DNA of 55,186 nucleotides from NCBI GenBank assembly GCA_945952225.1, contig CAMFHP010000008.1, forward strand, positions 65,798 to 120,983. The letters run 5' to 3'. Positions 1 through 7,288 of this stretch are shown piece by piece. A program made the translations under genes and the position numbers. The notes beneath the pieces were generated by a model. It saw only the letters and a program-made list of their open reading frames with translations. It ran no database searches and had not been told where the DNA came from. The DNA comes from an uncultured Myxococcaceae bacterium (GTDB lineage Bacteria > Myxococcota_A > Polyangia > Polyangiales > Ga0077539). Within the stretch, counting starts at the first letter, position 1, and every line of letters begins with the position of its first letter.

Positions 1-1386
1 GTGTGCCGTGCATCCACCGGCGCGTGCGACACCGCGGAGTACTGCACCGGGTCGTCGCCGATGTGCCCCGACGATGCGCGCATGCCCCCAGGCGCGGTGT
101 GCGGTGCGAACGGGCTCACCTGCGCGGCGTCGGGTGTGTGCGGCGTGTGTGCGAGCGGCGAGGCGCCGTGCAATGGGCGCTGCGCGGGCGTCGGGCGCGC
201 GTGCTCCGTCGGGGTCGGCGCGTGCGCGCGCACCGGATCGCTCGCGTGCGGCGAGAGCCCCCTCGTCGCCGTGGTGCCCGCGGAGTGGAGCAGCTGCGCG
301 ATCCTCGGCGAAGGGACGGTCAACTGCTGGGGCTCGAACCTCTACGGCGCGCTCGGCGTCGGGCTGCCCAGCAGCGCGGTACTCCCCGCGGGAACGTCGG
401 CGCCCGTCGTGGGCCTCACCGGGGTGATCGAGCTCGTCGCGGGCTACGACTTTCACTGCGCGTTGCAGCGTGACGGCGCGGTGTTCTGCTGGGGATCCAA
501 TCGCCAGGGCGTGCTCGGTGCCGGTCTCACCGATCCCTACGTGACGGCGCCGGTGCGCGTCGGAGGCCTCGACGACGCGATCCAGATCGCGGCGGGGCGC
601 TTCTCGGTGTGCGCCGTGCGTCGCAACGGAACGGTGTCGTGCTGGGGCGGCAACGCGAACGGACAGCTCGGCGACGGCACGCGCGTCGACCGTCGAAGCC
701 CCGTTCCCGTGGCAGGCCTCACGGGCGCCACGCAGGTCGCGGTGGGCGTCACGCAGAGCTGCGCGCGCCGCACCGACGGAAGCCTCTGGTGCTGGGGTCC
801 CGGCGTGGCGGCACGAAGCGGCACCTTCGGCGACGCGGTCGAGGTCTCGCTCTCCGAGTCGCACGCCTGCGCGCGCTTCTCGAACGGCACCGTCGGATGT
901 GTGGGCCACAACGACCATGGGCAGCTCGGCGTCGCGCCTGGCCCCGATGCGACCTCGTTGGTGATGGTGCCGGGCATCACGTCGGCCACCGCGCTCGCAT
1001 CGGGCTCTGCGCACACGTGCGCGCTCCTCGCCGACGGCACCGTGCGGTGCTGGGGCTTCAACGGCTACGGCGACCTCGGCCTGGGCACCACGGGGACGGT
1101 GCCCACGATGCAGGTCACCGTGCTCGGCGTGTCCGATGCGGTGCGCATCGCGTCGCGCGCCGACGTCACCTGCGCGGTGCTCCGTGACGGGTCTGCGCGG
1201 TGCTGGGGCGAGTTCGCCGAGGGCGTACGCGGCGCGGGCGACGAGGCCGTCGCCTACACGGCCACGTCGCGCGTGCGTGTCGTGAGCGCCGCCGTGTGCA
1301 GCGCCGTCGCGGGTGTGCCGGGCGTCGAGACCTGCAACCGCGTCGACGACGACTGCGACGGGATGGTCGACGAGGGCTGCCCCTGA
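1..1386 (+). CDS. RCC1-repeat, Cys-rich secreted/surface protein (5' partial)
   Basis: The frame is open from the first base, so the gene very probably begins upstream and this is its C-terminal 461 residues. The first 35 residues are Cys-rich and resemble the disintegrin/ADAM pattern (CR-S-G-CD--E-C-G-S--CP-D). From about residue 85 to 430 there are six to seven RCC1-type repeats, each with a C-A-DG-V-CWG-N--G-LG core, which should form a seven-bladed propeller. The protein ends with a MopE-type Cys/Asp motif (ETCNRVDDDCDGMVDEGC), a putative metal-binding element common on myxobacterial surface proteins. A binding or adhesion role outside the cytoplasm is inferred; no catalytic motif is seen. 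The stop lies 21 bases from the convergent metallo-hydrolase gene. Confidence 0.85.
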   Translation: MCRASTGACDTAEYCTGSSPMCPDDARMPPGAVCGANGLTCAASGVCGVCASGEAPCNGRCAGVGRACSVGVGACARTGSLACGESPLVAVVPAEWSSCAILGEGTVNCWGSNLYGALGVGLPSSAVLPAGTSAPVVGLTGVIELVAGYDFHCALQRDGAVFCWGSNRQGVLGAGLTDPYVTAPVRVGGLDDAIQIAAGRFSVCAVRRNGTVSCWGGNANGQLGDGTRVDRRSPVPVAGLTGATQVAVGVTQSCARRTDGSLWCWGPGVAARSGTFGDAVEVSLSESHACARFSNGTVGCVGHNDHGQLGVAPGPDATSLVMVPGITSATALASGSAHTCALLADGTVRCWGFNGYGDLGLGTTGTVPTMQVTVLGVSDAVRIASRADVTCAVLRDGSARCWGEFAEGVRGAGDEAVAYTATSRVRVVSAAVCSAVAGVPGVETCNRVDDDCDGMVDEGCP

Positions 1387-1407
1387 CCCGAGGCCTCCGC
1401 GGAAGAC

Positions 1408-2250
1408 TCACGCCCCCGAGAACGGAGCGGTCATCCATTTCTGGATGCCGGGCTCTCCGCGCTCGGGGCGCGTCTCCACGGAGGCCGCGACGGCGGGCGC
1501 TTCGAAGCGCAGCGTGTCGCCGTCGTCGGGCACGCGCACACGCGCGGAGAGGCCCTCGCGGGCGAGGCGCTCGCGGAGGGACGCGCGGGTTGTGGGGCAG
1601 TGGTCGAGCGCTTCGAGGTGGTTGAGCACGAGCGTCGCCGACGTGCGTCGCGCGAGGGTCACCAGCTCGTCGACGGAGAAGAGAATGTCGCCGCCGAGTC
1701 CGAAGTTCGCCGCGCCCGCGGGGGCCACGATCACGTCGGGGCGCAGGCGGTCGACGGCGTCGAGCACCGCGTCGGTGAGGATCGCGTCGCCCGTGAGGTA
1801 CACGCTCGGCTCGCCGGGGTGCGCGAGGTAGTAGCCGCACACGGGGCCCATGAGCCATCCCACGGCGCCGCGTCCGTGTTGGGCGCGCACGACCTCGACG
1901 CGCCACGGCGACGGGAGCTCGGAGACGAGACGCGCGTCGAAGCCCTTCGCGAGCAGGTGCGGACGGTCGAGGCGGTGCGTGTACACCGGGAGCCCGCGGC
2001 GCTTCACCCAGGCGCGTCCCGCGGCGTCGAAGTGGTCGGGGTGCTCGTGGGTGAGGAGCACACCGTCGACGGTGTCGAGGCGCGCGTCGGTGCCCGGCGG
2101 AAGGTCGACGAGGGGGTTGCGACGGCGTCCGGGGCCGAAGACCTTGAAGCCCGGCATCGTACCGCGGGCTGCGAGCATCGGGTCGACGACCCAGCGGTGG
2201 GAGGCGAGTTCGAGCACGACCGTCGCGTTGCGAATCGGGTGGAGGATCAT
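1408..2250 (-). CDS. MBL-fold metallo-hydrolase
   Basis: This encodes a 280-residue metallo-beta-lactamase-fold hydrolase of the UlaG-like type that acts in the cytoplasm; no signal peptide is seen. The metal-binding motif HEHPDH is at residues 68-73, preceded by the expected VDGVLLT strand, and a later YLTGDAIL segment supplies the next metal Asp. The substrate cannot be told. The ATG at 2250 is preferred because an AAGG lies 11 bases upstream; a GTG at 2259 would add three residues. It is divergent from a LysR-type regulator 74 bases away, the usual arrangement of a LysR gene and its target, so regulation by that protein is inferred. A 19-base sequence near its 3' end recurs at the LysR start. 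Confidence 0.85.
   Translation of the reverse strand: MILHPIRNATVVLELASHRWVVDPMLAARGTMPGFKVFGPGRRRNPLVDLPPGTDARLDTVDGVLLTHEHPDHFDAAGRAWVKRRGLPVYTHRLDRPHLLAKGFDARLVSELPSPWRVEVVRAQHGRGAVGWLMGPVCGYYLAHPGEPSVYLTGDAILTDAVLDAVDRLRPDVIVAPAGAANFGLGGDILFSVDELVTLARRTSATLVLNHLEALDHCPTTRASLRERLAREGLSARVRVPDDGDTLRFEAPAVAASVETRPERGEPGIQKWMTAPFSGA
1429..1447 (+). repeat. Copy 1 of 19-base direct repeat with palindromic core
   Basis: The core CATCCATTTCTGGATG is a perfect inverted repeat (CATCCA and TGGATG around TTTC) inside the 3' end of the metallo-hydrolase gene. The same 19 bases, with two mismatches, recur at 2309-2327, so the two copies flank the gene in the same orientation. Confidence 0.6.
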
Positions 2251-2308
2251 GGCGCCCACGACCTTGCGTCCGCGGCCCCGGGGCTGACAATGTGGCGCAC
2301 GGAAAGGC

Positions 2309-2327
2309 GGCCATCCATTTCTGCATG
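2309..2327 (+). repeat. Copy 2 of 19-base direct repeat, at the LysR start
   Basis: CATCCATTTCTGCATG here matches the copy at 1432-1447 in 15 of 16 core positions. The copy ends on the ATG of the LysR-type gene and lies in the divergent promoter region, where an autoregulatory LysR operator would be expected. Binding is inferred only. Confidence 0.5.
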
Positions 2328-3197
2328 GGCACCGACGCGCACTGGGACCAGCTCCGCACCTTCGAGTCCGTCGCCCGCCTCGGGAGCCTCACGGCCGCCG
2401 CGAAGGCCCTGGGCATCAGCCAGTCGACGGCGAGCCGCCACCTCGCGCAGCTCGAATCCGTCGCGGGCACGCCGCTCGTGCTGCGGGAGCTTCCGATGCG
2501 GCTCACGCAGAAGGGCGAGGCCGTGCTCGCGGCGATGGCCCCCATGGTCGACGCGGCCCTCGCGGCGCACACCGCCCTCGAAGCGCACCACGAGCCCCGC
2601 GGCGAGGTCACCCTCTCGACGGTGGGCGAGGTCGCGCGTCAGGTGCTCGCGCCACAGTTCGCGTCGTTGCTCCGCGCGCATCCGCACCTGCGCCTCCGCG
2701 TGCTCGCCGACAACCGCGTCGCGAGCCTCGCCGCGGGCGACGCCGACCTCGCCGTGCGCTTCACGCGTCCGACGCACGGCGACCTCGTGGTGCGACGGCT
2801 CTCGACCGTGCGCTACGCGTACTTCGCGCACCGCGCGCTGCCACGGACTGCGACGACGCCGTGGCTCGGGCTCTGCGGCTCCCTCGCGGGCATCGCCGAA
2901 CAGCGCCACGCCGAGGCGGCCTTCGCGCCCCGCGCCGCACGCATGCTCGTCGAAGACGTGGAGTCGCTCGCCATCGCGGCGCATGCGGGCCTCGGCGTGG
3001 CGGTGCTTCCGCGCAGGCTCGCGTCGCGCTTCGAAGCGCTCGTCGAGGTCGACCCCGCGGAGGTGGGCGCGGCGACGGCGGGTCCAGTGCCCGACCGCGA
3101 CGTGTGGCTCGTGGTGCACCGTTCGAAGCAGCGCGTGGCGAAGGTGCGCGCGGTGATCGCGTGGGTCGAGCGGGCCTTCGCGGCGCGGGCGCCGTGA
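2325..3197 (+). CDS. LysR-family transcriptional regulator
   Basis: This 290-residue protein has an N-terminal winged helix-turn-helix (about residues 5-65; LGSLTAAAKALGISQSTASRHLAQLE), followed by a periplasmic-binding-protein-like effector domain. The usual family length is about 300. The ATG at 2325 puts the HTH at the normal distance from the N-terminus; an in-frame GTG at 2292 would add 11 residues. It is divergent from the metallo-hydrolase gene and probably regulates it and itself. The inducer is unknown. The stop is only 4 bases from the convergent membrane-protein gene. Confidence 0.92.
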   Translation: MGTDAHWDQLRTFESVARLGSLTAAAKALGISQSTASRHLAQLESVAGTPLVLRELPMRLTQKGEAVLAAMAPMVDAALAAHTALEAHHEPRGEVTLSTVGEVARQVLAPQFASLLRAHPHLRLRVLADNRVASLAAGDADLAVRFTRPTHGDLVVRRLSTVRYAYFAHRALPRTATTPWLGLCGSLAGIAEQRHAEAAFAPRAARMLVEDVESLAIAAHAGLGVAVLPRRLASRFEALVEVDPAEVGAATAGPVPDRDVWLVVHRSKQRVAKVRAVIAWVERAFAARAP

Positions 3198-3201
3198 GCG
3201 T

Positions 3202-3657
3202 TCAGCGCGCGGGCGCGGTGGCCCTCGTGGCGTCTGCGCGGCGGAGCAGAAACACCGTGCGCACCACGCCCCAGAGCGTCGCCATCGCGATCTGCGTCGC
3301 GAGCATCGTGTGCTGCGCGGCGTGCGACCAGTGCGCGAGGCTCGCCGCCACGAGGGCCACGTCGCCCACGCCGAGGCACACCTGGAACGCGCGGAACGTC
3401 GGCCCGTGCACCCGGGACTGCGCGAGCATCCACGCGTAGAACCCGAAGACCAGCGAGGCCACCGTGCCCGCGTAGAGCCGCAGCAGAAGCACCTCGGCGG
3501 CGCCCGGTTGCGCGATGCCCACGGTGTCGCGGAGGTACGTCTCCGGCGCCGCGAGCCACAGCGCGAGCGTGATCGCCACGAGCGGAAGCTCCAGCGAGAA
3601 CACCGCGCGCCACCGTCGCGGGAGCGGCGCCATCGCGTCGTCGGGGTTCAACGTCAT
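3202..3657 (-). CDS. Small four-helix membrane protein, unknown function
   Basis: This encodes 151 residues with about four hydrophobic segments (FSLELPLVAITLALWLA, VLLLRLYAGTVASLVFGFYAW, a third around VCLGVGDVALVAASLAHW, and a last near TQIAMATLWGVVRTVFLL). It is therefore an inner-membrane protein. No conserved catalytic motif is seen. The ATG at 3657 is chosen over an upstream start at 3717 because AGAAGGA lies 6-8 bases before it. It is divergent from the FHA gene across 156 bases. Confidence 0.75.
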   Translation of the reverse strand: MTLNPDDAMAPLPRRWRAVFSLELPLVAITLALWLAAPETYLRDTVGIAQPGAAEVLLLRLYAGTVASLVFGFYAWMLAQSRVHGPTFRAFQVCLGVGDVALVAASLAHWSHAAQHTMLATQIAMATLWGVVRTVFLLRRADATRATAPAR

Positions 3658-3735
3658 GCAGATCCTTCTCGTCGCGGCGCCGAGGGAAGACACCGCGCGC
3701 ACCGCTTCTACACGCACGCGGGTCGCCGCCCCGAT

Positions 3736-3746
3736 ATCACGGTGAT
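3736..3746. promoter_or_regulatory. Inverted repeat ATCACGGTGAT in divergent promoter
   Basis: A perfect ATCAC-G-GTGAT palindrome sits between the divergent membrane-protein and FHA genes and could be an operator. There is no other support. Confidence 0.25.
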
Positions 3747-3794
3747 TTCACCCGTCGGGGCGCGCACGGTGGCGTGCGTTCGCCGACGCGCTTC

Positions 3795-3804
3795 GCGGTA
3801 CGCT
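3795..3804 (+). promoter_or_regulatory. GCGGTANNNT element 9 bases before FHA gene start
   Basis: GCGGTACGCT ends 9 bases before the ATG at 3814. The enclosing CGCGCTTCGCGGTACG (3787-3802) recurs with one change at 15324-15339. The position fits a -10 element of a leaderless or near-leaderless transcript, and no Shine-Dalgarno sequence is present. Confidence 0.4.
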
Positions 3805-3813
3805 CCGCGGCCG

Positions 3814-4803
3814 ATGGAGCCCCGCAACGTCGCACCGCACTACTGGCTCGAAGGCCCCGAGGGGCGTGTGCTGATCCGCCGCGCGAGCCTCCTCGTGGGA
3901 CGCAGCCCCGATTGCGACGTGGTGCTCCCCGAGGCGCAGGTGAGCCGTCATCACGCGCTCTTTCGCCTCGATGAGCAGGGCGTCGAGGTGGTGCAGCTCG
4001 GACGTGTGCCGCTCACCGTGAACGACGGCGCGGCGAGTCCGGTGACGCGCCTCCGCGACGGTGACGTGGTGGCCATCTGCGGACGGCGCTTTCGCCTCGT
4101 GGTGACCGCGGCGCCCCCGAACCCGGAGCGCGAGCTCGCGTGGGTCATCACCCGCAGCGGCGCGATGCAACACCCGGTGAGCCGCGACACGTTCACCGTC
4201 GGCGGCGGCGAGGGCGACGACCTCTTCGTCGAGTCGTGGCCCGCAAACGCGCTCACCTTCACGCGCCTCGCGCGAGCGCTGGTGCTCCAGGCGAACGTGC
4301 CCGATGTGGTGTGCGACGAGGCCCTCGACGTGGGCGCGCTCGTGGGGCTCAAGCCCGGCGCGCGCATCACCCTCGGGAGCGTCTCGCTGCGCGTGCTCGC
4401 CCTCGCCCGCGACGCGACGCCCGCCACGGCGCCCATGCTCGCCGCAGAGCTTCCGGTGCGCGCGCGGCTGGAGTTTCTCCCCCGTGGAGGCCGCCTCACG
4501 CTCTCGTTCGGCGCGCGCGAGCACAGCGCGTGGCTCGCCGATCGACGCTGCGACCTCGTGGCGACGCTGCTCAAGCCCCCGACGCCGTGGCGCGCGGGAG
4601 AGGCCATCGCCGACGAGGTGATCCATCCGCGCGTGTGGCCCGGCGGCGAGAGCGGGCGCACCGAGCTCAACACCCTTGTTTTTCGGGCGCGCAAAGACCT
4701 CGTGAAGGCCGACCTCGACGGCACCGCGCTGATCGAACGGAGCCCCGGCGCGGTGCGCTTCCGCCTCGCCGAGGGAGCCTCCGTCGAGGTGGGCGACGCG
4801 TAG
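3814..4803 (+). CDS. FHA-domain protein with C-terminal winged-helix-like domain
   Basis: This is a cytoplasmic 329-residue protein. An FHA phosphothreonine-binding domain covers about residues 15-95, with GRSPDCD (29-35) and SRHHALF (44-50) as the signature. A middle domain of about 110 residues is unassigned. The last about 100 residues (CDLVATLL, then ELNTLVFRARKDL, then AVRFRLAEG) resemble an OmpR/SARP-type winged helix, so it may be a phosphopeptide-gated DNA-binding protein; that part is inference. Its stop abuts the stop of the convergent Ser/Thr kinase gene with no intergenic base, and the kinase is a plausible source of the ligand. The start is set by the FHA domain; no Shine-Dalgarno sequence is seen. 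Confidence 0.85.
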   Translation: MEPRNVAPHYWLEGPEGRVLIRRASLLVGRSPDCDVVLPEAQVSRHHALFRLDEQGVEVVQLGRVPLTVNDGAASPVTRLRDGDVVAICGRRFRLVVTAAPPNPERELAWVITRSGAMQHPVSRDTFTVGGGEGDDLFVESWPANALTFTRLARALVLQANVPDVVCDEALDVGALVGLKPGARITLGSVSLRVLALARDATPATAPMLAAELPVRARLEFLPRGGRLTLSFGAREHSAWLADRRCDLVATLLKPPTPWRAGEAIADEVIHPRVWPGGESGRTELNTLVFRARKDLVKADLDGTALIERSPGAVRFRLAEGASVEVGDA

Positions 4804-6162
4804 CTACTCGATCGCGACGAAGGGCACCGCGGGCACATCGCCCGTCGCCGCGCGGGGCCTGCGAACGAGCGTCGGAGCGTTGCGCGGCGCGCGCTTCGTG
4901 GGCGCCACGGGCGCGGGCGCAGGAGGCTCCGTGGGGGCGGGAATCACCGCGGGCGCGACGGGCGCGGAGGGCGGAGACACCGGCGCGGAGACGAGCGTCG
5001 GCGACGCGGTCGTGACCGGCGGGGTCGCGCGCGCGGACTGCGACGAAGGACGCGCGCGCCACGCCGCGGCGAGTCCCACGGCGGTCACCATGGCCGCGGC
5101 CAGCAGCAGCGCGTGACGCGTGCGCGCGGGAGCCGGACGCGGCGTGTGCGAGGGCGCAGACACGACGGGAACGGGCGCGTCGGCGAGGGTCTCGGCGGCG
5201 CCTCGCGCGGGGTCGTGCGGTGCGGGTTTCGGCGAGGCGAGCCACGCGGTGGTGGCGGCGTCGACGGTCGCGTCGAGCGCGCGAAACAAGGCCGCCGCGT
5301 CGGAGGGACGCTCGGCAGGACGGATCGCCAGCGCGCGTTCGAGCACGGCCTCCCAGGGGCCCACGTCGACGCCGCGGAGGCCCGGCGTGGGGCGCGTGGG
5401 GCTCACGATCTGTTGGAGCAGCGAGGCGCCGTCGTCGGCCCGAAACGCGCGCGATCCGGTGACGAGCTCGGTGAGCACGAGGGCGAGCGCGTGCACGTCG
5501 GTCCAGGGGCCGGTGCGCGTGCGGGCCATCTGTTCGGGGGCGGCGTAGTGCGGTGAAAACGCGGCCACCTCGGAGCGCGTCGCGGTGCTGCCCGAGGTGA
5601 CGCCCTCGTCGTCGGGCGCGACCTTCGCGATGCCAAAATCGATGACACGCAACGGCGCATCGCCGCGGCGCGCGCGCACGAGCATGAGGTTCGCGGGCTT
5701 CACGTCGCGGTGCGAGACGCCGGCCTCGTGGGCGCATGCGAGCGCATCGAAGGCAGGGCGCAGCAGGTCGAGGGCCTCGCGCGGAGACCGGGGCGCACCG
5801 TGGCGCGCGGCGAGGTCGGCTTCGAGGGTCTGGCCGTCGAGCCAGTCGAGGGCCATCCACGGAACGTCGCCGGACTCGCGGCGCAGCGTGCCGAAGTCGA
5901 GAACGCGCGCGAGCGCCGGGTGGTTCAGCGCCGCCAGCGTGCGCGCCTCCTGACGGAAGCGATCGAGGAACTCCTCGCGCGCCGAGCCCGTGAAGCGATC
6001 GACGCCGTCGAGCACCTTGATCGCCACGGGCAGGTCGAGCACGAGGTGTCGCGCGCGGTACACCACGCCGAAGCCGCCGCGCGCCGCGACCGCGCCGACC
6101 GCGTACTTCTCGCCGAGGGTGCATCCCTCCAGGCCGAAGAGGTCGACGGGCGCATCGCTCAT
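4804..6162 (-). CDS. Transmembrane Ser/Thr protein kinase
   Basis: This is a 452-residue eukaryotic-type (Hanks) kinase. The Gly loop is at 23-35, the VAIK Lys at 49, the catalytic HRDVKPAN at 151-158, DFG at 175-177 and APE at 208-210, so all key residues are present and it should be active. One membrane helix (about 350-368) follows a short linker. The roughly 80-residue exterior part is Pro/Ala/Thr-rich and has no recognisable sensor domain. It ends a minus-strand run, 49 bases downstream of a PEGA-like secreted protein, a pairing often seen in myxobacteria. Downstream it abuts the convergent FHA gene. Confidence 0.95.
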   Translation of the reverse strand: MSDAPVDLFGLEGCTLGEKYAVGAVAARGGFGVVYRARHLVLDLPVAIKVLDGVDRFTGSAREEFLDRFRQEARTLAALNHPALARVLDFGTLRRESGDVPWMALDWLDGQTLEADLAARHGAPRSPREALDLLRPAFDALACAHEAGVSHRDVKPANLMLVRARRGDAPLRVIDFGIAKVAPDDEGVTSGSTATRSEVAAFSPHYAAPEQMARTRTGPWTDVHALALVLTELVTGSRAFRADDGASLLQQIVSPTRPTPGLRGVDVGPWEAVLERALAIRPAERPSDAAALFRALDATVDAATTAWLASPKPAPHDPARGAAETLADAPVPVVSAPSHTPRPAPARTRHALLLAAAMVTAVGLAAAWRARPSSQSARATPPVTTASPTLVSAPVSPPSAPVAPAVIPAPTEPPAPAPVAPTKRAPRNAPTLVRRPRAATGDVPAVPFVAIE

Positions 6163-6211
6163 GGGGGGCGTGAGCCTATCGCAAGGGGCTCCACGCGCGC
6201 AGCAGCGGACG

Positions 6212-7288
6212 CTACAGCGCGCCCCCGACCGAGAGCACGGCGCCGCCGTTCAGCAGCGACACCGACGGGAGCAGCCGGGGCACCTCGCGCGTGCCGAGGC
6301 TCCACCACGCGAGGCCCGCGCCCAGCGTCACAAGGCCTGCGCCGAAGGCGATCGCCGACACGGCCGTCCACGTGCCGCGCATCGAGACCGCCTCCACCTG
6401 CGCGGGCGTGTCGCAGATCCACACGCGCTCCGACGGGCTCGCCGGGTCCGCCCCCACGGAGCACCCGTCGGCCGCAGCCACGCGCAATCCGAAGAACACC
6501 GCCGACGTCGCGAGCGAGGCGCCGCCGATCACCATCAACGCCCCGGCTCCCACCGGCGCAACGGATTGCACCACGCGCGGAACCACGGGCGCGGGCGCCG
6601 GCGGCGGCGTCTCCACGGGCGGTGCGGGCGGCGCCTCCACGGGCGGAACCACCGGCTCGACGACGGGCGGCGGCAGCGCATCGCCCGCGAGCGCGGTGTG
6701 CTCGGCGCCATCGCCAGCGCGCGCTTCGAAGGTCGTGGTGCGCGGATGGCGTCCCGGTGCGGTGACGGTGAGCGTGTGCGTGCCGGGATCGAGCGGCTGG
6801 GGCACGTCGAGCATCTCGGGCGCGAGCGCGTGTCCGTCGAGCTCGATGCGCGCATCGGCCACGCCCGTCGGCGCATGGATCGCCACGAGCGCCACGAGGG
6901 CGCGGGCCCGCTGGCCGATGTCACGGCAGCGCGTGAGCACGTTCTCGCGGTACGGGAGCGACGGGTCGCGCGTGGCCTCGCGCACGCACAGCAGCGCCGA
7001 GCCCATGGCCGACGCGGGGGCCCCGGTGGCGAGCTGCTCCTGCGCGATGAGCATGCGGAGCGACGGGGTCATCTCGATGCGTCCGGCGCGCTCGGCGAGG
7101 GTGAGCGCGGCGCGGTGATCGCCCGCGGTGGCCGCACGCTCGGCCTGCTCGATGAGCAGCGCGCGCGCGGCGACGGCGGCGGCGGGCTGCGTCTGCGCGC
7201 GCACGGGCGACGACGCGGCGAGCGCCGAGAGGAGCCACGCGCACGCGACGAGCGCGCGTCGGTCAGCGGAGCACGCGGAGGTACACAT
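6212..7288 (-). CDS. Secreted PEGA-like protein with C-terminal membrane segments
   Basis: This encodes 358 residues beginning with a signal peptide (RRALVACAWLLSALAASSPVRA, cleavage near residue 30). A helical TPR-like region (ERAATAGDHRAALTLAERAG) follows. Next comes a PEGA-type beta module at about 135-205 (VADARIELDGHALAP, then LDPGTHTLTVTAPG). A Pro/Val-rich linker leads to two hydrophobic segments (GAGALMVIGGASLATSAVFFGL; TAVSAIAFGAGLVTLGAGLAWW). It is probably anchored in the envelope. Its start lies 26 bases inside the upstream propeller gene, implying translational coupling, and the kinase gene follows. The same layout is common for kinase-linked envelope proteins in myxobacteria; its function is unknown. 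Confidence 0.75.
   Translation of the reverse strand: MCTSACSADRRALVACAWLLSALAASSPVRAQTQPAAAVAARALLIEQAERAATAGDHRAALTLAERAGRIEMTPSLRMLIAQEQLATGAPASAMGSALLCVREATRDPSLPYRENVLTRCRDIGQRARALVALVAIHAPTGVADARIELDGHALAPEMLDVPQPLDPGTHTLTVTAPGRHPRTTTFEARAGDGAEHTALAGDALPPPVVEPVVPPVEAPPAPPVETPPPAPAPVVPRVVQSVAPVGAGALMVIGGASLATSAVFFGLRVAAADGCSVGADPASPSERVWICDTPAQVEAVSMRGTWTAVSAIAFGAGLVTLGAGLAWWSLGTREVPRLLPSVSLLNGGAVLSVGGAL

Noticed and set aside
1-1386. A complete gene starting at the GTG at base 1
   Set aside because: There is no signal peptide or upstream sequence, and the protein begins inside a Cys-rich domain, so it is treated as 5' partial.
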